Shown here: positions 26,055 to 41,000 of the stretch, piece by piece
Numbering within the stretch: position 1 is the first letter of the stretch
How the letters are laid out: the number at the start of each line of letters is the position of its first letter
Origin: Ctenosaura bakeri
Lineage: Eukaryota > Chordata > Lepidosauria > Squamata > Iguanidae
Length of the DNA: 64,000 bases
Assembly (NCBI GenBank): GCA_948474755.1
Contig: CAOLHI010000490.1
Coordinates: forward strand, 372,001-436,000
Reading direction: 5' to 3'
Made by a program: the position numbers and the translations under genes
The notes under the pieces: model-generated
What the model saw: the letters and a program-made list of their open reading frames with translations, nothing else
What the model was told of the DNA's origin: nothing
Databases searched by the model: none

Positions 26055-29000
26055 GTTAGGCTCCTGGATAGAGCAAAGTTCTGATAGCAATACGCCTAAC
26101 AAATAGTTATTGTGAAGGGAGGTTACTAACCAATTGCTTTGTTTTTCCTTAGTGGATATACAAAACCCTTGCCTTGTTACCTGGCTGCTTACCTCCTATC
26201 TTTTTTTTAAATCTCTGTCTGACATTTCAAAAACAATCATGTCTCTTCTTATTGTAACAAAACAGCTTTGTGCACAGTATCACTACTACTACTACTACTA
26301 CTGCTACTACAACTAGTGTAATGTCATAAGAAAAATATTAACTGTGTCACAGAATCTCATTCCCTTAATGGGCATATCATTATTGACAATATGGACTGGA
26401 CTTGAACAAGATAAATCAAAATGTTGATGCTATAACAAATACATAAGAGGAAAAAAGATAAGGAAACAAAAAAAAAAAAGACAAAATTGTTAATGACCAT
26501 GTTTACAGTTCTTTGTATTAAGAACTTACCTGCCTAAGCCTTGATGCAAAGTCTTTTTGTATTATTATTATTTTTTTAAAACAAAATCTCTAAAAAGTTA
26601 AAATATTAAAAATTTTATGCATTTTTCTTAAAATTTCCTCATTGAATTTGTCAAAGAGAGAGAACTGCAGTAGGAAAGAAAGAAATGTCTCCTACTCCCT
26701 CTTTGATTGTGATACACGAAGACAGAGACACATATTAAACTAGGTTTATTTCTTCCCTTGCAGGTTGAACCCACTAAATACTATGATGCCTGTGTATCTG
26801 ATGCCTGTGCTTGTGACACGGGAGGAGACTGTGAATGTTTCTGTACAGCTGTAGCAGCCTATGCCCAGGCGTGCAATGAAGCTGGCACCTGCATTTCTTG
26901 GAGAACTCCATCTCTGTGCCGTAAGTACAGTTCACCCATTTTGAAGGAATAAAATAAAAAGATGGATTGGTGGGTATAAAGAGTAGGGAAAGTTGTTTTT
27001 TTTAATGCAACTTGTTCAGTTCTGAACAAAGTTATTTTTATGACAAGTCCCAGTATCCATAACCAGTAAGGCTATTCTGTATGGTGACCACCAGATTCTG
27101 GGAGCTGTAGTCCTAATATGAATTTTTCTTAGCTTGATTCTGAGGGATAGACTCAGGGACATAGTTTTTCATGCAGTAAAATAGTAACAGTGGAACTTTG
27201 ATGTGTCTTGTTCATATGAGAAGTGCTTTGAAGGCATCCAAGTGTGTAAAAGGCTTGAGGTCCTTAGAATATGCTAAAAATTGGGGTAGTCCATATGTTT
27301 AGAGGCTCAAGTGATTGAGCCTTTTCTCCATCTTTTCTCCATCTAAAACTCTTCTGGTAAGGTGTAAAAGATGGATGTCAATGAAAGTCACCTGTGCATT
27401 TATAATGTGAGTCTTTACAAGCTCATCTAACAATAAAGTGTTTGATTTATTGTTAGATGAATGTTCCAACTCCTAAAAATCTAAAAGTCAGCTGTAATGA
27501 ATGGTGCCAGCACTGATCAAATCAAGCTTATTTACTGTAATCAAAAGAAGAATGTCCGGCTTGAGGGTGGCAACTATGCAGCTCTCCAGAAGTTGTTGGA
27601 CTACCACTCCCATAATCCCTGAATAGGGCTGCTTTTACAGTCCAACAACTTCTACAGGGCCATACACTCCCCAATCCTGGTGCAACCTCTGCTTTACACT
27701 TCCTCTGAGGACCTAATATGTGTCTTGATCAAGTAAACAAGGTATATAAGAAACCTTTTATAAATGCAACCCTGAGATCTTTAGATAGAGGGCAGCATAT
27801 AAATACTTAAATTAAATTAAATTAAATTATAAAAGCACAATTGGATTCTTGGAAAACTCTGTGTTGGGACTGTGCAGTAGAAAATCTAGAAACATAAATT
27901 AACTCTTGTATGGCAGCATTTTGCACTTTTGAAATGGCATGTCTTTGAGTACTTTTCTGTCTATGCCGCTTGGTCCAGTGTGGGTCCAGTGTGGTTCAGA
28001 TTCATATTTTATATAATTTGGTGGGGGTTAGAAAAATGAGAAGAAGAAATTATTTCCCACTGATCTGATTCTCCTGGCTAAGCTGAATACCTCTCTCTTA
28101 GACAGACAAATACAACCTTGTGGAAATGTGGGTGGCTGGATGGAATGGAGAAGCAAAATGTGGTGTGACCCAAAGAACATAATTCCTTTCTCTACGCTCA
28201 CACCACAGTTCCTAATCAAAAGTGGGGAGAAGAAATCTTACATGTACAAAACAATACTGAAGAAAATAAAATCTCGACAAGTATCACTGGAGGAGGGAGA
28301 GACTTTAGGGATTGTTCAAAGGGGACCACAATTTATGATTTCATTATGAGACTAATAATAATACAATTGCTCATTCCTAACTTGACATCTGAAGATCACA
28401 TTGGATGGTGCAATTATTTGCATCTTTCTAATCCTACTGCGCGTTTATCCTGGAAAGAGCAAGTTGTTGGCATAAGAAAAACCCATGTAATTGTTGTCTC
28501 CTGTGTTTTTCCTGTGTTCTCATACTGATTAAGCAGCACTGGATGATTTCATGAGGGAGCATAACTATATTGATCTGTAATCATGCCACTTTGTTCACTT
28601 ATGAAATAGCATACAAGCTAATTTGCAAAGAGGTAGCCATGTTAGTCTCTTGCAGCATAAAAAAGAGAGGAAGGGAGGGAGAAAGAAAACAAAATGTGGC
28701 AGCACCTTTAAGATTAAGGGCCTTTCCACACTACACTGTTATAGTACTATTATTCCACTTCCAACACCCTGTGGAATTCTGGGGTTTGTAGTTTCCTGAG
28801 GCCAAAGAGCTCTCTGGCTGAGAATTCTAAATGCCCCTCCCTAAACTGCAAACCCCAGGATTCCATAGGATGTTGAAAGTGGAATAATAGCACTTTAACA
28901 GTGTTGTGTGGAAAGGCCCTAACTGGTTTTTAGTTTAGCATGCATTTTCATGGGTATAAACCCACTTCTTTAGATGCAGCACAGTGTGATATTAAGGCCT

Positions 29001-32000
29001 CAGGTATAAAAGCATATTTATACACTTGTAGGAGTGGAACTGAATGTAATAGGATCCAGTAAAATGCAAATTATTCCCTTTTCCTTAAATTTACAAAGGG
29101 CTGGGCAAGGTGATACAGGTCTGTCAGAACTTTACAGTTGGTATGAAAGCAATAAATCTGCTTACCAAAAGTCAGTAGACAAGGAAATGGACTGAAGTAG
29201 TTCCCATTGAATTCAACAGGGCTTACTTTGAGTCAGCAGCTATAAGTTTGCCACCTGAGTTGGACAGTTACATAAAAACTAGGAAACATAGGAAACACTT
29301 CATCAAAGAAAAGTAAGATTTCACAGGAGTGTAGGGCAAGCATAGGTATTAACTGTTTAAAAAGTCAATGCATTTTCCTTGAAACCCCCATTTTTGTCTG
29401 TCTTCTCCAGCTCTGTTCTGTGATTACTACAATCCAAAAGGGGAGTGTGAGTGGCACTACCAGCCCTGTGGCGCTTCTTGTCTGAAGACTTGCAGAAATC
29501 CAGAAGGAAAATGTGTGCATGAATTACAAGGCTTGGAAGGTACAGCAATTATGAATCTTAATTTACCAAGGATATTTAGAGGAAATGAAAGATCTCATTA
29601 CTTTGTATTCACTGCTAAACACCAGGGTGGGCAGCTTTCAGAGGATCTGAGGGCCAAATTCTACTGTGGACTATACGAAAATCCCAAAACAAGCAAAAAT
29701 AGCAAACTATCAAAACCAGAAGTGATTGGATGACCACTTCTAGATTTGAGTAGGCCTCCAGGAATAGAAAAGGCAATTTGCAGCTAGGGGGAGGGAGACA
29801 TTAAAGTTTGTGGGACTAGGGGTGAATAAACAACTTGAAGGGGCCCATGAGTCAGACTTTTTCATCTCTGCCATACACCCTGTGATTTCACACAATGAAA
29901 TCTTCAATCTTCTGGGAATCTGAGAAGCCCAGGAAGCATAGTGAAGGATGTGAGTAAGTTAAGGAAAGGGAAACTGCTTGGCTTCTCTTCACCATAAAAT
30001 CAGCTGAAAATAGGGGAGAAATAGTAGCAGTGGGAAAGGAGAATCAACTACACCACCAGTCAAGATGTATTTAAGGAATGAGAATCTAATTTAGGCCTAA
30101 ATTCAATTGTTTCTTTGATCCAAGATAGACCCATTGAATCATTTAAGTTCTATTAGTTCAGTTGGTCTGCTCTAGATGGGATTACTATATAAATTCCATT
30201 AATTTAATAGGTCTACTGTAGTTAGGACTAACAATAGGATTTAGGTTGCAATTTCCACAGTACCTCAACTAGAAAAATATTAACATTTACTTGAAGAGTA
30301 AAAGTAAAGATTAGTGTATGTGTTGCATATAGTTTAGCATATGCATAACAATAATTTGGAAGTGCCACCTGGTTTGACATGGCTGCCGGGACTTCTCCAA
30401 GTAACATTTGTTCTATCAGCATTGCTCTGAAAATAAGCTTTTTACTAAGATTTCTGCTTAAAAGCTTTGTTCTAAGTGTTTTGTTGGGCTTTGAGGCTAG
30501 GTGTGTTTCAAACATAACAAAACAAAATGATATCTCAGATTCCCTACTCTTTTCTCTATATTGCACTTCAACATTCTCACCATATGTTTTCTGACAAACC
30601 ACAAATTAAGGGTTTGGTAACCAAACAGTATCATAAAAAGATATTAAGGAATGCTGTAGCACCTTTGAGACTAACCGAGAGGAAGGGCGTTGTAGCATAA
30701 GCATTTGTAGACTCAGGGTCTTTCCACACTACACTGTTATAGTGCTATTATTCCACTTTCAATATCCTCTGGAATTCTGTGGTTTGTTGTTTACTGAGGC
30801 CCAAGAGCTCTCTGGCTGAGAATTCTAAGTGCCCCTCCTTAAACTGCAAACCCCAGGATTCCATAGGATGTTGAAATTCGAATAATAACGCTATTACTGT
30901 GTAGTGCTGAAATAGCCTTAGTCTTCAAAAACTTATGCTAACTTCTTTCTATCAGCCTCGAAGGTGCGACAGGATTCCTTCATATTGTTATATATTGATA
31001 CAGACTAACACGCTTATGTTTTTGAAATACAAAACATGTTACATTGACTAAGCTGGCTTTATTGGTAGATTCTTTGGGCTTTTCCAAATTTAAAGAATAC
31101 AGTTTCACAAGATTTTTGCCTGAGTAAAGTACACTGTAACCTGACCTCCTCTTTATTTGAATAGGGAAGAGATACCTGTGATAGAATACTAAATCCCAGA
31201 ACAGTAAAAATGAGAAAAACTGCAACATATATTATTAGAAACAGAAGGAAGATTTTAATTATAGTGGGATTACCAAAGGAAAGTTATGATCAATATATGC
31301 CTTAGAGTGCTGACATCAATTTATATTGTGGTAGCAGATGGAAGAAAATCTTCATGAAATTACCTAAATGTCTGTGACAGTGGCCATTTCCTCACTAGAC
31401 TGTTATAATGCTATTATTTCACTTTCAACATCCTATGGAATCCTGGGGTTTTCAGTTTAGAGAAAGGATCAACATTTGGCCCTTCAGATGTCTTGGATGT
31501 AAGTTTCCAGAATCCCTTACCAGTGGCCAGTCCAAAACATCTGGAACCCAAAAAGTTGAGAACCACTTATGAACAAGAAATCTGCTTAATTTCTGACATT
31601 TGCACAGGATACTTTGCATGATAAATACCATTACTTAGACTGATCTCTTTTTCTTATTACAGGCTGCTATCCAAAGTGTCCAGACGATAAACCTTACTTT
31701 GATGAAGATGACATGGATTGTGTTCCTCGTGAGCAGTGCGGCTGCTTTGATGGCAAAGGAAACCATTATAAACCAGGAGAAAAAATGCCTTCAGAAAAGA
31801 GCTGTCAGTCATGGTAATGCTTGTCTTAAAATGCTAGGAATGTGAATTTAAAGTTGTTGCAATGTACAACATAAATGTACATATTTTTGTATAATGTGAT
31901 GAAAGCAATGGAATGGTATGGGCCAAAATCCCACATCAGATATGTAACAACGAGCTCATGGTTATGCTCTGTCATCTGATCCAACCCCCCAAACCCACCT

Positions 32001-35000
32001 TAAAATTCAGGCAACCAGACCGATAGAGTTCTGCAGCACTGGTAGTGGAATGGGCAGACGTAGGGACTCCTATAATTAATAGTTCTAAATCAAACAAGAT
32101 ATATGTTTTTGTTTTTAGGTGATCTATGCATGCACTGCAATGGGCATAATGGCAAAAGAAGCATTCCACATTCTTTCACACACATGGGAATGCTTCTTGT
32201 GTGATGGCAGTTGGGCTTTCCACTTTTATAAAAAATTCTACTACAAATAACCAAAAATTTAACTTTTCCACCTCATCAATTACAGCCATCTATTAGCCTA
32301 CGCAAAATGTTTTTAACACAGCCCTAACATCTATCTGACATAATAGAGCAGTAGGTGTATATCAAAGGAGCAAGATCCTCTGCTTGTTTTTTATGTAATA
32401 GAAGAAAATATTGAAATAGTACATAATGAATTTGTTGTACATATATCAAAATCCTAATAAAAGACCTGGAAAACAGCTATGAATGGCAAAGATGACCTTA
32501 AGCTGATTAGTGGCAGCTGGGGCAGAGAATCCATTCTTGGTTTTGTCCAAAATTTAAAGGAGGTTTTCAGGATGCTTGAAACTAATTTGGAAATAGGATT
32601 CAGAGCCTGAGGTAGTTCTTATAAAGTGCTGATTAAAATGCAGAGCAAATTCAATGCCTCACTTATATGGAAGCCACTGGTTACCACTGATCAACTCTGA
32701 AGTCTAGTTTCTTTTGGAGATGTTCCGATCATTAGGATTTTTCTATAACTCATATAGTGAGATGAACTGTCCGATCATTTCTACATTGTCACATATAATA
32801 TTTAAGTAAAGAGGGTTTTTGCCTACTGTGCTTTCTAAGAAATGTTAGCCACCTTCAAACTTTTGCTCTTTTTCTTCTTCCAGCCGTTGCTCAATGGAAA
32901 GCCAAGAGATATGTGACCATGATGAAGATGGTATGTTGACAAAATGGATTTTTTTTAAATATACAGTGAGATTACTTGAAGCAACCTTTTATATTTTAAA
33001 ATAATGATGGTACAAATTATCTTTTGAATGACAGCATGCTACTGCACCTATGATGGGAAGAAACACAAGGCTGGAGAGGTGATCTACAACACAACAGATG
33101 GCATTGGAGGCTGCATCATTGCAACTTGTTCTCATAATGGAACAATAGAGAGGAACATCTTCCAGTGTCAGACAACCACCACTGCTGCCCCTACTACTGT
33201 ATTTGTATTTACTAGCACCTCAAAAGCAACTACTACTGCAGGTACAATTTCCTATGGTTCCTACTAAATGAAACTGACATCCAAATCAAAAACAAAAGAT
33301 TCACAGTAATACAACAGAAATTTTAAAATGATTGCTAGGTTTTTTTAGGCCAATTCTGCACTAGACTGTTATAGTGCTATTATTCCACTTTCAACATCCT
33401 ATGGAATCCTTTGAGTCCCCTCCCTAAACTGCAAACTCCAGGATTCCATAGGATGTTGAAAGCGGAATAATAGCACTGTGACAGTCTAGTGCGGAAATGG
33501 CCTTAGTCATAAATTTCTATTGTATGACCACTACAACCTTACACTTATCTATTAAGAAGAGAGACAAAGATGAAAGCCTAAAACCTATTAGTTAGTCCTT
33601 ATTAGAGTAGACCTGCTGAATCAATAGGGAAACATTGAGTCAACAAAGAAGTAAATCTACTAATTCAGTAGTTCTACTGTGATTGGAATTCACAATAGGA
33701 TTGAGGCCCAGAACTTCATGGCAGAATTTAAATAATATAATATAATTATTAATATAATTAATATAATATAGTTATGAGGCACACCTAAAGAGAGAGACTG
33801 ACTGTAGAACTAGATTTTGCTTATAATATAGACATGCCCAAAGAGCTGAAGTGCAGAAACAAGGAGGACTAATCCCAACAGTGCTGCAGGAAGGGGACAC
33901 ACTCTTAGGCCCTTATTGCACTATGTTCCAATGGGCTGTCCTGGCAGGATCCCAGCATTGCTGTTACCAGGATGGGATTGGAACCTGAATGCTCCCCACT
34001 GCACTCTGTAGGCAGCCAGTGGATGGGTAGCATCAGGCACACTGTTTTGTCTTCCACAGTATGGTGTCAATGACAAGTCCCTTTCCCTGCCTCTTCCTGC
34101 ACTGTACTGCAGAAGGAAACATTATCAAGCACTTTGGCCCGTACCACACACTCGCAGCTAATGGCAGGAAAGGGGGACATTACCAGATTTTTTCCAGTAA
34201 TGAAAAGGATGGATGGCGGCGCAACAGCAATGAATGAGTGACAGTGTCATGCAATGGCACGCATCATGGACCAGGAGCAACATGTTGCCCTGCTGAGATG
34301 ACAGTGTCAAACTGTAAGGGCCTTAACCAGAGATACTTACTCTGAGGACTTAATGGAACCCCCTCCCCCCATGAAGGAAAGCTCTGTTCAATGTATACTA
34401 CCGGTCTGTTATCAGGTATTTCCATGTGCCCTCTTTTTCTACAGCACCTATAGGATCTATCTCCCTTGTTCATAATGACATAAGGAGTATTGCCAGCATA
34501 TATAACTAACTAAAAATCTCCTAAAACTGCATCAAAATGACAGTATATTATTTCTTAGAATAGAAGGTTCCCTTGGCACTCCTCATACTACAGGTCATTC
34601 TTGCATCCTCATCTAATTTCAGGACATCGATCAGTATCTTCTTTACTCATTCTGGTGTCTAGAACCTCACATATGTTTATATAATGTGCCTTGATCTCTC
34701 TTTTCACCTCAATGGTATACTAGCCAGAGTCTTTTCTTAACCAGGACTGGTTTTCAGATAAAACTTTTTGTCTCAGCTCTTTCAGATGAGTGCTGTTGTT
34801 TTAATTGTACATCTTGATTTTGTTCTTTCAGTTAAAAAAGGGATATTTAATAAATTGTTCCACTCATCCAGAAAATCAAATCACAAGTTTCAGAAAAGTC
34901 TAATTACTTCTCCCTAAATAGCTTTGGTGAAGCTGATGAATTCCTAAGTATTCAGCCAAGAAGCCTTTCTTAGAATTGACATCTACTTTAAATACTTGTT

Positions 35001-38000
35001 TATATAGAAATAAACTAATATCTAGACTCCCCCCCCACCCTCCAGTTGTACTGATGTAACTTTTTAATCCTTTTCTACAGCACCTACAACTACACTTTGT
35101 GTTCAGGAAGATTGTCATTGGTCACAGTGGTTTGATGGGAGCCAACCTGGCTCTGGAAATGATGATGGAGATTTTGACACCCTTGATCAGCTGAGAGCAG
35201 AAGGTTATAAAATCTGCAAATCTCCAAAGGAAGTTGAATGCCGAGCTGAGAAATTCCCCAATACTCCATTAAGTGAACTGGGCCAAAAAGTCGAATGTAA
35301 TACCAGAGTGGGACTAATTTGCTACAATAAAGACCAGGAGACAATGAAGTGCCACAATTATCAAATCCGAGTCCAGTGTTGTAGCTTTGTACCATGTGGT
35401 TACACCACTGGCTCCACACCTAAAACTACTAAAGTCTCTACACCTCCTACAGTAACTACAAAACCAACAACTACATTGACTACCAAACTTATATCCACAA
35501 GCATCTCACCTACAACTCCAGAAACAACTACTTTATCCACTGGAACAACTGTCAAATCTACCACAGAAATGACATCTCCCACAACAGAAGTGACACGACA
35601 AACGCTTTGTAAACCAAGATGTGAATGGACTGAATGGCAGGATGTGCATTTTCCAACACTGGACAATAAAGGAGATTTTGAAACATATGACATAATCAGA
35701 GCTGCAGGAAAAGATATCTGCCAAAAACCTTTACGTTTAGAATGCAGGGCAGAAAAATTCCCCGAAAAGTCTATTGATGAAATTGGTCAAATTGTCCAAT
35801 GCAATGTGTCATTTGGCTTTGTCTGCAGAAATGAAGATCAGTCAGGAATACTGAAACTGTGTTATAACTATCAAATCAAAGTTTATTGCTGTGATACTGA
35901 GTGCTTGACCACTACTCCTGAAACTACATCTGCAGGCACAACTGTTTTATCAACTTCTCCGCTCGTTACCAAAACTTCAGAAGCAACATCTACTACAGAA
36001 ACTATAACCATAACTACTATACCCACAACTTCCCCTACAACTACAGAAACTACAACAGCAAAAACCACACCGTCTACTACAGAAATTATAACCACGACTC
36101 CTATACTCACAACATCCCCTACAACTACAGAAACTACAACAGCAACAACCACACCTTCTACTACAGAAATTATAACCACGACTCCTATACTCACAACTTC
36201 CCCTACAACTACAGAAACTACAAAAATTTCTACTACAGAAATTATAACCACGACTCCTATACTCACAACTTCCCCTACAACTACAGAAACTACAACAGTA
36301 ACAACAACAGCTTCTACTACAGAAATTATAACCACAACTCCTATACCCACAACTTCCCCTACAACTACAGAAACTACAACAGTAACAACCACACCTTCTA
36401 CTACAGAAATTATAACCACAACTCCTATACTCACAACTTCCCCTACAACTACAGAAACTACAACAATTTCTACTACAGAAATTATAACAACGACTCCTAT
36501 ACTCACAACTTCCCCTACAACTGCAGAAACTACAACAGTAACAACAACAGCTTCTACTACAGAAATTATAACCACAACTCCTATACCCACAACTTCCCCT
36601 ACAACTACAGAAACTACAACAGTAACAACCACACCTTCTACTACAGAAATTATAACCACAACTCCTATACCCACAACTTCCCCTACAACTACAGAAACTA
36701 CAACAGTAACAACCACACCTTCTACTACAGAAATTATAACCACAACTCCTATACTCACAACTTCCCCTACAACTACAGAAACTACAACAATTTCTACTAC
36801 AGAAATTATAACAACGACTCCTATACCCACAACTTCCCCTACAACTACAGAAACTACAACAGTAACAACCACACCTTCTACTACAGAAATTATAACCACA
36901 ACTCCTATACCCACAACTTCCCCTACAACTACAGAAACTACAACAGTAACAACCACACCTTCTACTACAGAAATTATAACCACAACTCCTATACTCACAA
37001 CTTCCCCTACAACTACAGAAACTACAACAATTTCTACTACAGAAATTATAACAACGACTCCTATACCCACAACTTCCCCGACAACTACAGAAACTACAAC
37101 AGTAACAACCACACCTTCCACTACAGAAATTACAACCACGACGACTATACCCACAACTTCCCCTACAACTACAGAAACTACAATACTAACAACTACACCT
37201 TCTACTACAGAAGTTATAACCACGACTCCTATACCCACGACACCTACTACAGAAGTTATAACCACGACTACTATACCCACAGCATCCCCTACAACTACAG
37301 AAACTACAACAGTAACAACCACACCTACTCCTGAAGCCACAATCACAACTCCTATACCCATAATTTCTACTACTATTCCTGAAGCTACAACAGTAACAAC
37401 CACTCTATCTACTACTACAGCTGCTCCTTCAAAAACCCCACAAATTAAAGTTCGTACAACCACAGCACCAACCACTTCTGAACAAACTACAATTCTAACT
37501 ACAACATCTTCTCCAACTACAACACCTGCACCAACAACAGTTACAACAAAAGCTATTCCAGTAACAACGATACATACTACAACTACATCAACATTTGCGT
37601 CAACTAGCGAAGTATGCACTGAAGAAGTTTGTAATTGGTCCCAGTGGTATGATGCAAGTTACCCAGGATCTGCACCTGATGATGGAGATTTTGATACATT
37701 TAAGAATTTAAGAGCCAAAGGATATGATGTCTGTAAAACACCAAAAAATGTTGAATGCAGAGCAGAAAGATTTCCCAATACTCCACTACAGGAATTAGAG
37801 CAAAAAGTTATATGTAATAAGACAGTAGGACTCATATGTTATAACAAAGACCAACTTCCACCAATTTGCTACAACTATGAAATTAGAATTGAATGCTGCA
37901 AAAAAATAATTGTACCCTGCCCAACTAGCTCACCAGTGACAACTTCACAACCACCAGTTAAAACCTCTAAACCTACAACAGTTGCCACAACCACAAAGAA

Positions 38001-41000
38001 ATCAACTACAGCTGCAGAAACTACAACAGTAATAGAAGAAACAACAACACCAGCCCAAACTGTTGTTACACAGATTCGTACAACTAGACAGCCATCTACA
38101 GCACAAATACAACAGACAACTCTAAGTACAACTAAAGTTCCAGAAACAACAACCATCAAAACAACAACACCACTAACTACCACTCCAGCTCCAACTACCA
38201 CAACAACAGTCACTTCAGCAACATCCAAGCCAGTGACAACAGCTAAAGCCACCACAACTGCTGAAACCACAACGGCCACCATAGCTACAACAACAATTAA
38301 AGCTACCACGCCAAGATCTCCCAGAGAGCGTACAACAACTTTACCGATTACTACACCTTTGCCATCAATGAGTACAACCCAAACGACAACCACATCTCCA
38401 GAAACACCGTGTTCACATATCATATGCCAATGGTCCCCGTGGTATGATGTTGACTTCCCCACTTCTGGACCTAAAGGAGGAGACATAGAAACATACAACA
38501 ACATCCGAGCTGCAGGAGGCAAAATCTGTAAAAAGCCAGACAAAATTCGGTGTAGGGCTGAAAACCATCCTGACTTAAACATTGACCAAGTTGGGCAGGT
38601 TGTTGACTGTAATGTCAATTCTGGACTGGTGTGCAAGAATGCGGATCAAATTGGGAAATTTAAGCAGTGCTTTAATTATGAGATACAGGTATTGTGTTGT
38701 GAAGAAAACCCTGAGTGCCCAACACCACCAGCTCCAACAACCACCACAACAGTCAGTCCAACAACATCTAAGCCAGTGACAACTGCAACAGCTCAAACCA
38801 CCACAACTGCTGGTACCACCACAATTGCTGAAACCACCACAACTCCTGCTACCACCACAATTGCTGAAACCACCAGAACTGCCACAACTACGAAAGCTAC
38901 CACCAGCAAACCTACCAGAGAGCGCACAACCTCTTTACCCCTTACTACTGAAACCACCACAACTGCTACTACCAAAGAAACCACACCCGCCACAACAACT
39001 GAAGCCACCACCCCCAGAACTCCAACATTACGTACTACTTCACCTGCTACCACACCCTTGGCACCAACAAGTACAACTCTAGAGAAAACCACATCTCCAG
39101 AAACACCTTGTTCACATGTCATATGCCAATGGTCCCCGTGGTATGATGTTAACTACCCAACTTCCGGGCCCCAAGGAGGAGACATAGAAACATACAACAG
39201 CATCCGAGCTAAAGGAGGCAAAATCTGTGACAAGCCAGTGGATATTCAATGCAGGTCTGAAAACCACCCTGACCTCAGCCTTGAGCAAGTTGGGCAGGTT
39301 GTCGAGTGTGATGTCAACTTTGGACTGGTGTGCAAGAATGCCGATCAAACTGGGAAAACCAAGGAGTGTCAAAACTTTGCGATACGGGTATTGTGTTGCG
39401 AAGAAAACCCAGAGTGTCCGACTCCTCCGGTCCCAACCGCTACTACTAGCAAGCCAATTCCAACAGCCACCACAACTCTCAGTCCCACAACACCTAAGCC
39501 AGTGACAACCACAACAGCTGAAAGCACCACAACTCCTGCTACCACCACAATTCCTGAAACCACCACAACTGCCACAAGTGCGAAAGCTACCACCACCATA
39601 CGTACCAGAGAGCGCACAACCTCTTTACCCCTAACTACTTCTTTGCCATCAACTAGTACAACTCTGGGGACAACCACATCTCCAGAAACACCATGTTCAC
39701 ATGTCATATGCCAATGGTCCCCGTGGTATGATGTTGACTTCCCCACTTCTGGACCTAAAGGAGGAGACATAGAAACATACAACAACATCCGGGCTGCAGG
39801 AGGCAAAATCTGTAAAAAGCCAGAAAAAATTCGGTGTAGGGCTGAAAACCATCCTGACTTAAACATTGACCAAGTTGGGCAGGTTGTTGACTGTAATGTC
39901 AATTCTGGACTGGTGTGCAAGAATGCGGATCAAATTGGGAAATTTAAGCAGTGCTTTAATTATGAGATACAGGTATTGTGTTGTGAAGAAAATCCTGAGT
40001 GTCCAACACCACCAGCTCCAACAACCACCACAACAGTCAGTCCAACAACACCTAAGCCAGTGACAACCGCAACAGCTCAAACCACCACAACTGCTGGGAC
40101 CACCACAATTCCTGAAACCACCACAACTGCTACTACCAAAGAAACCACACCTGCCACAACAACTGAAGCCACCACCCCCAGAACTCCAACATTACGTACT
40201 CCTTCACCTGCTACCACACCCTTGGCACCAACAAGTACAACTCTAGAGAAAACCACATCTCCAGAAACACCTTGTTCACATGTGATATGCAAATGGTCCC
40301 CGTGGTATGATGTTAACTACCCAACTTCCGGGCCCCAAGGAGGAGACATAGAAACATACAACAGCATCCGAGCTAAAGGAGGCAAAATCTGTGGCAAGCC
40401 AGTGGATATTCAATGCAGGTCTGAAAACCACCCTGACCTCAGCCTTGAGCAAGTTGGGCAGGTTGTCGAGTGTGATGTCAACTTTGGACTGGTGTGCAAG
40501 AATGCCGATCAAACTGGGAAAACCAAGGAGTGCCAAAACTTTGCAATACGGGTATTGTGTTGCGAAGAAAACCCAGAGTGTCCGACTCCTCCGGTCCCAA
40601 CCGCTACTACTAGCAAGCCAATTCCAACAACCACCACAACTCTCAGTCCCACAACACCTAAGCCAGTGACAACCACAACAGCTGAAAGCACCACAACTCC
40701 TGCTACCACCACAATTCCTGAAACCACCACGACTGCTACTACCAAAGAAACCACACCCGCCACAACAACTGAAGCCACCACCCCCAGAACTCCAACATTA
40801 CGTACTACTTCACCTGCTACCACACCCTTGGCACCAACAAGTACAACTCTAGAGAAAACCACATCTCCAGAAACACCTTGTTCACATGTGATATGCAAAT
40901 GGTCCCCGTGGTATGATGTTAACTACCCAACTTCCGGGCCCCAAGGAGGAGACATAGAAACATACAACAGCATCCGAGCTAAAGGAGGCAAAATCTGTGG

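Noticed and set aside
36025..37236. CRISPR array or other prokaryotic repeat array
   Set aside because: Units are contiguous without unique spacers, are in frame, and lie in a eukaryotic mucin exon.
35883..37619. A 578-codon open frame on the minus strand (Val/Ser/Gly-rich)
   Set aside because: It is the complement of the Thr repeat (ACA/ACT/ACC codons read backwards as TGT/AGT/GGT), which cannot form stops. No independent coding signal.
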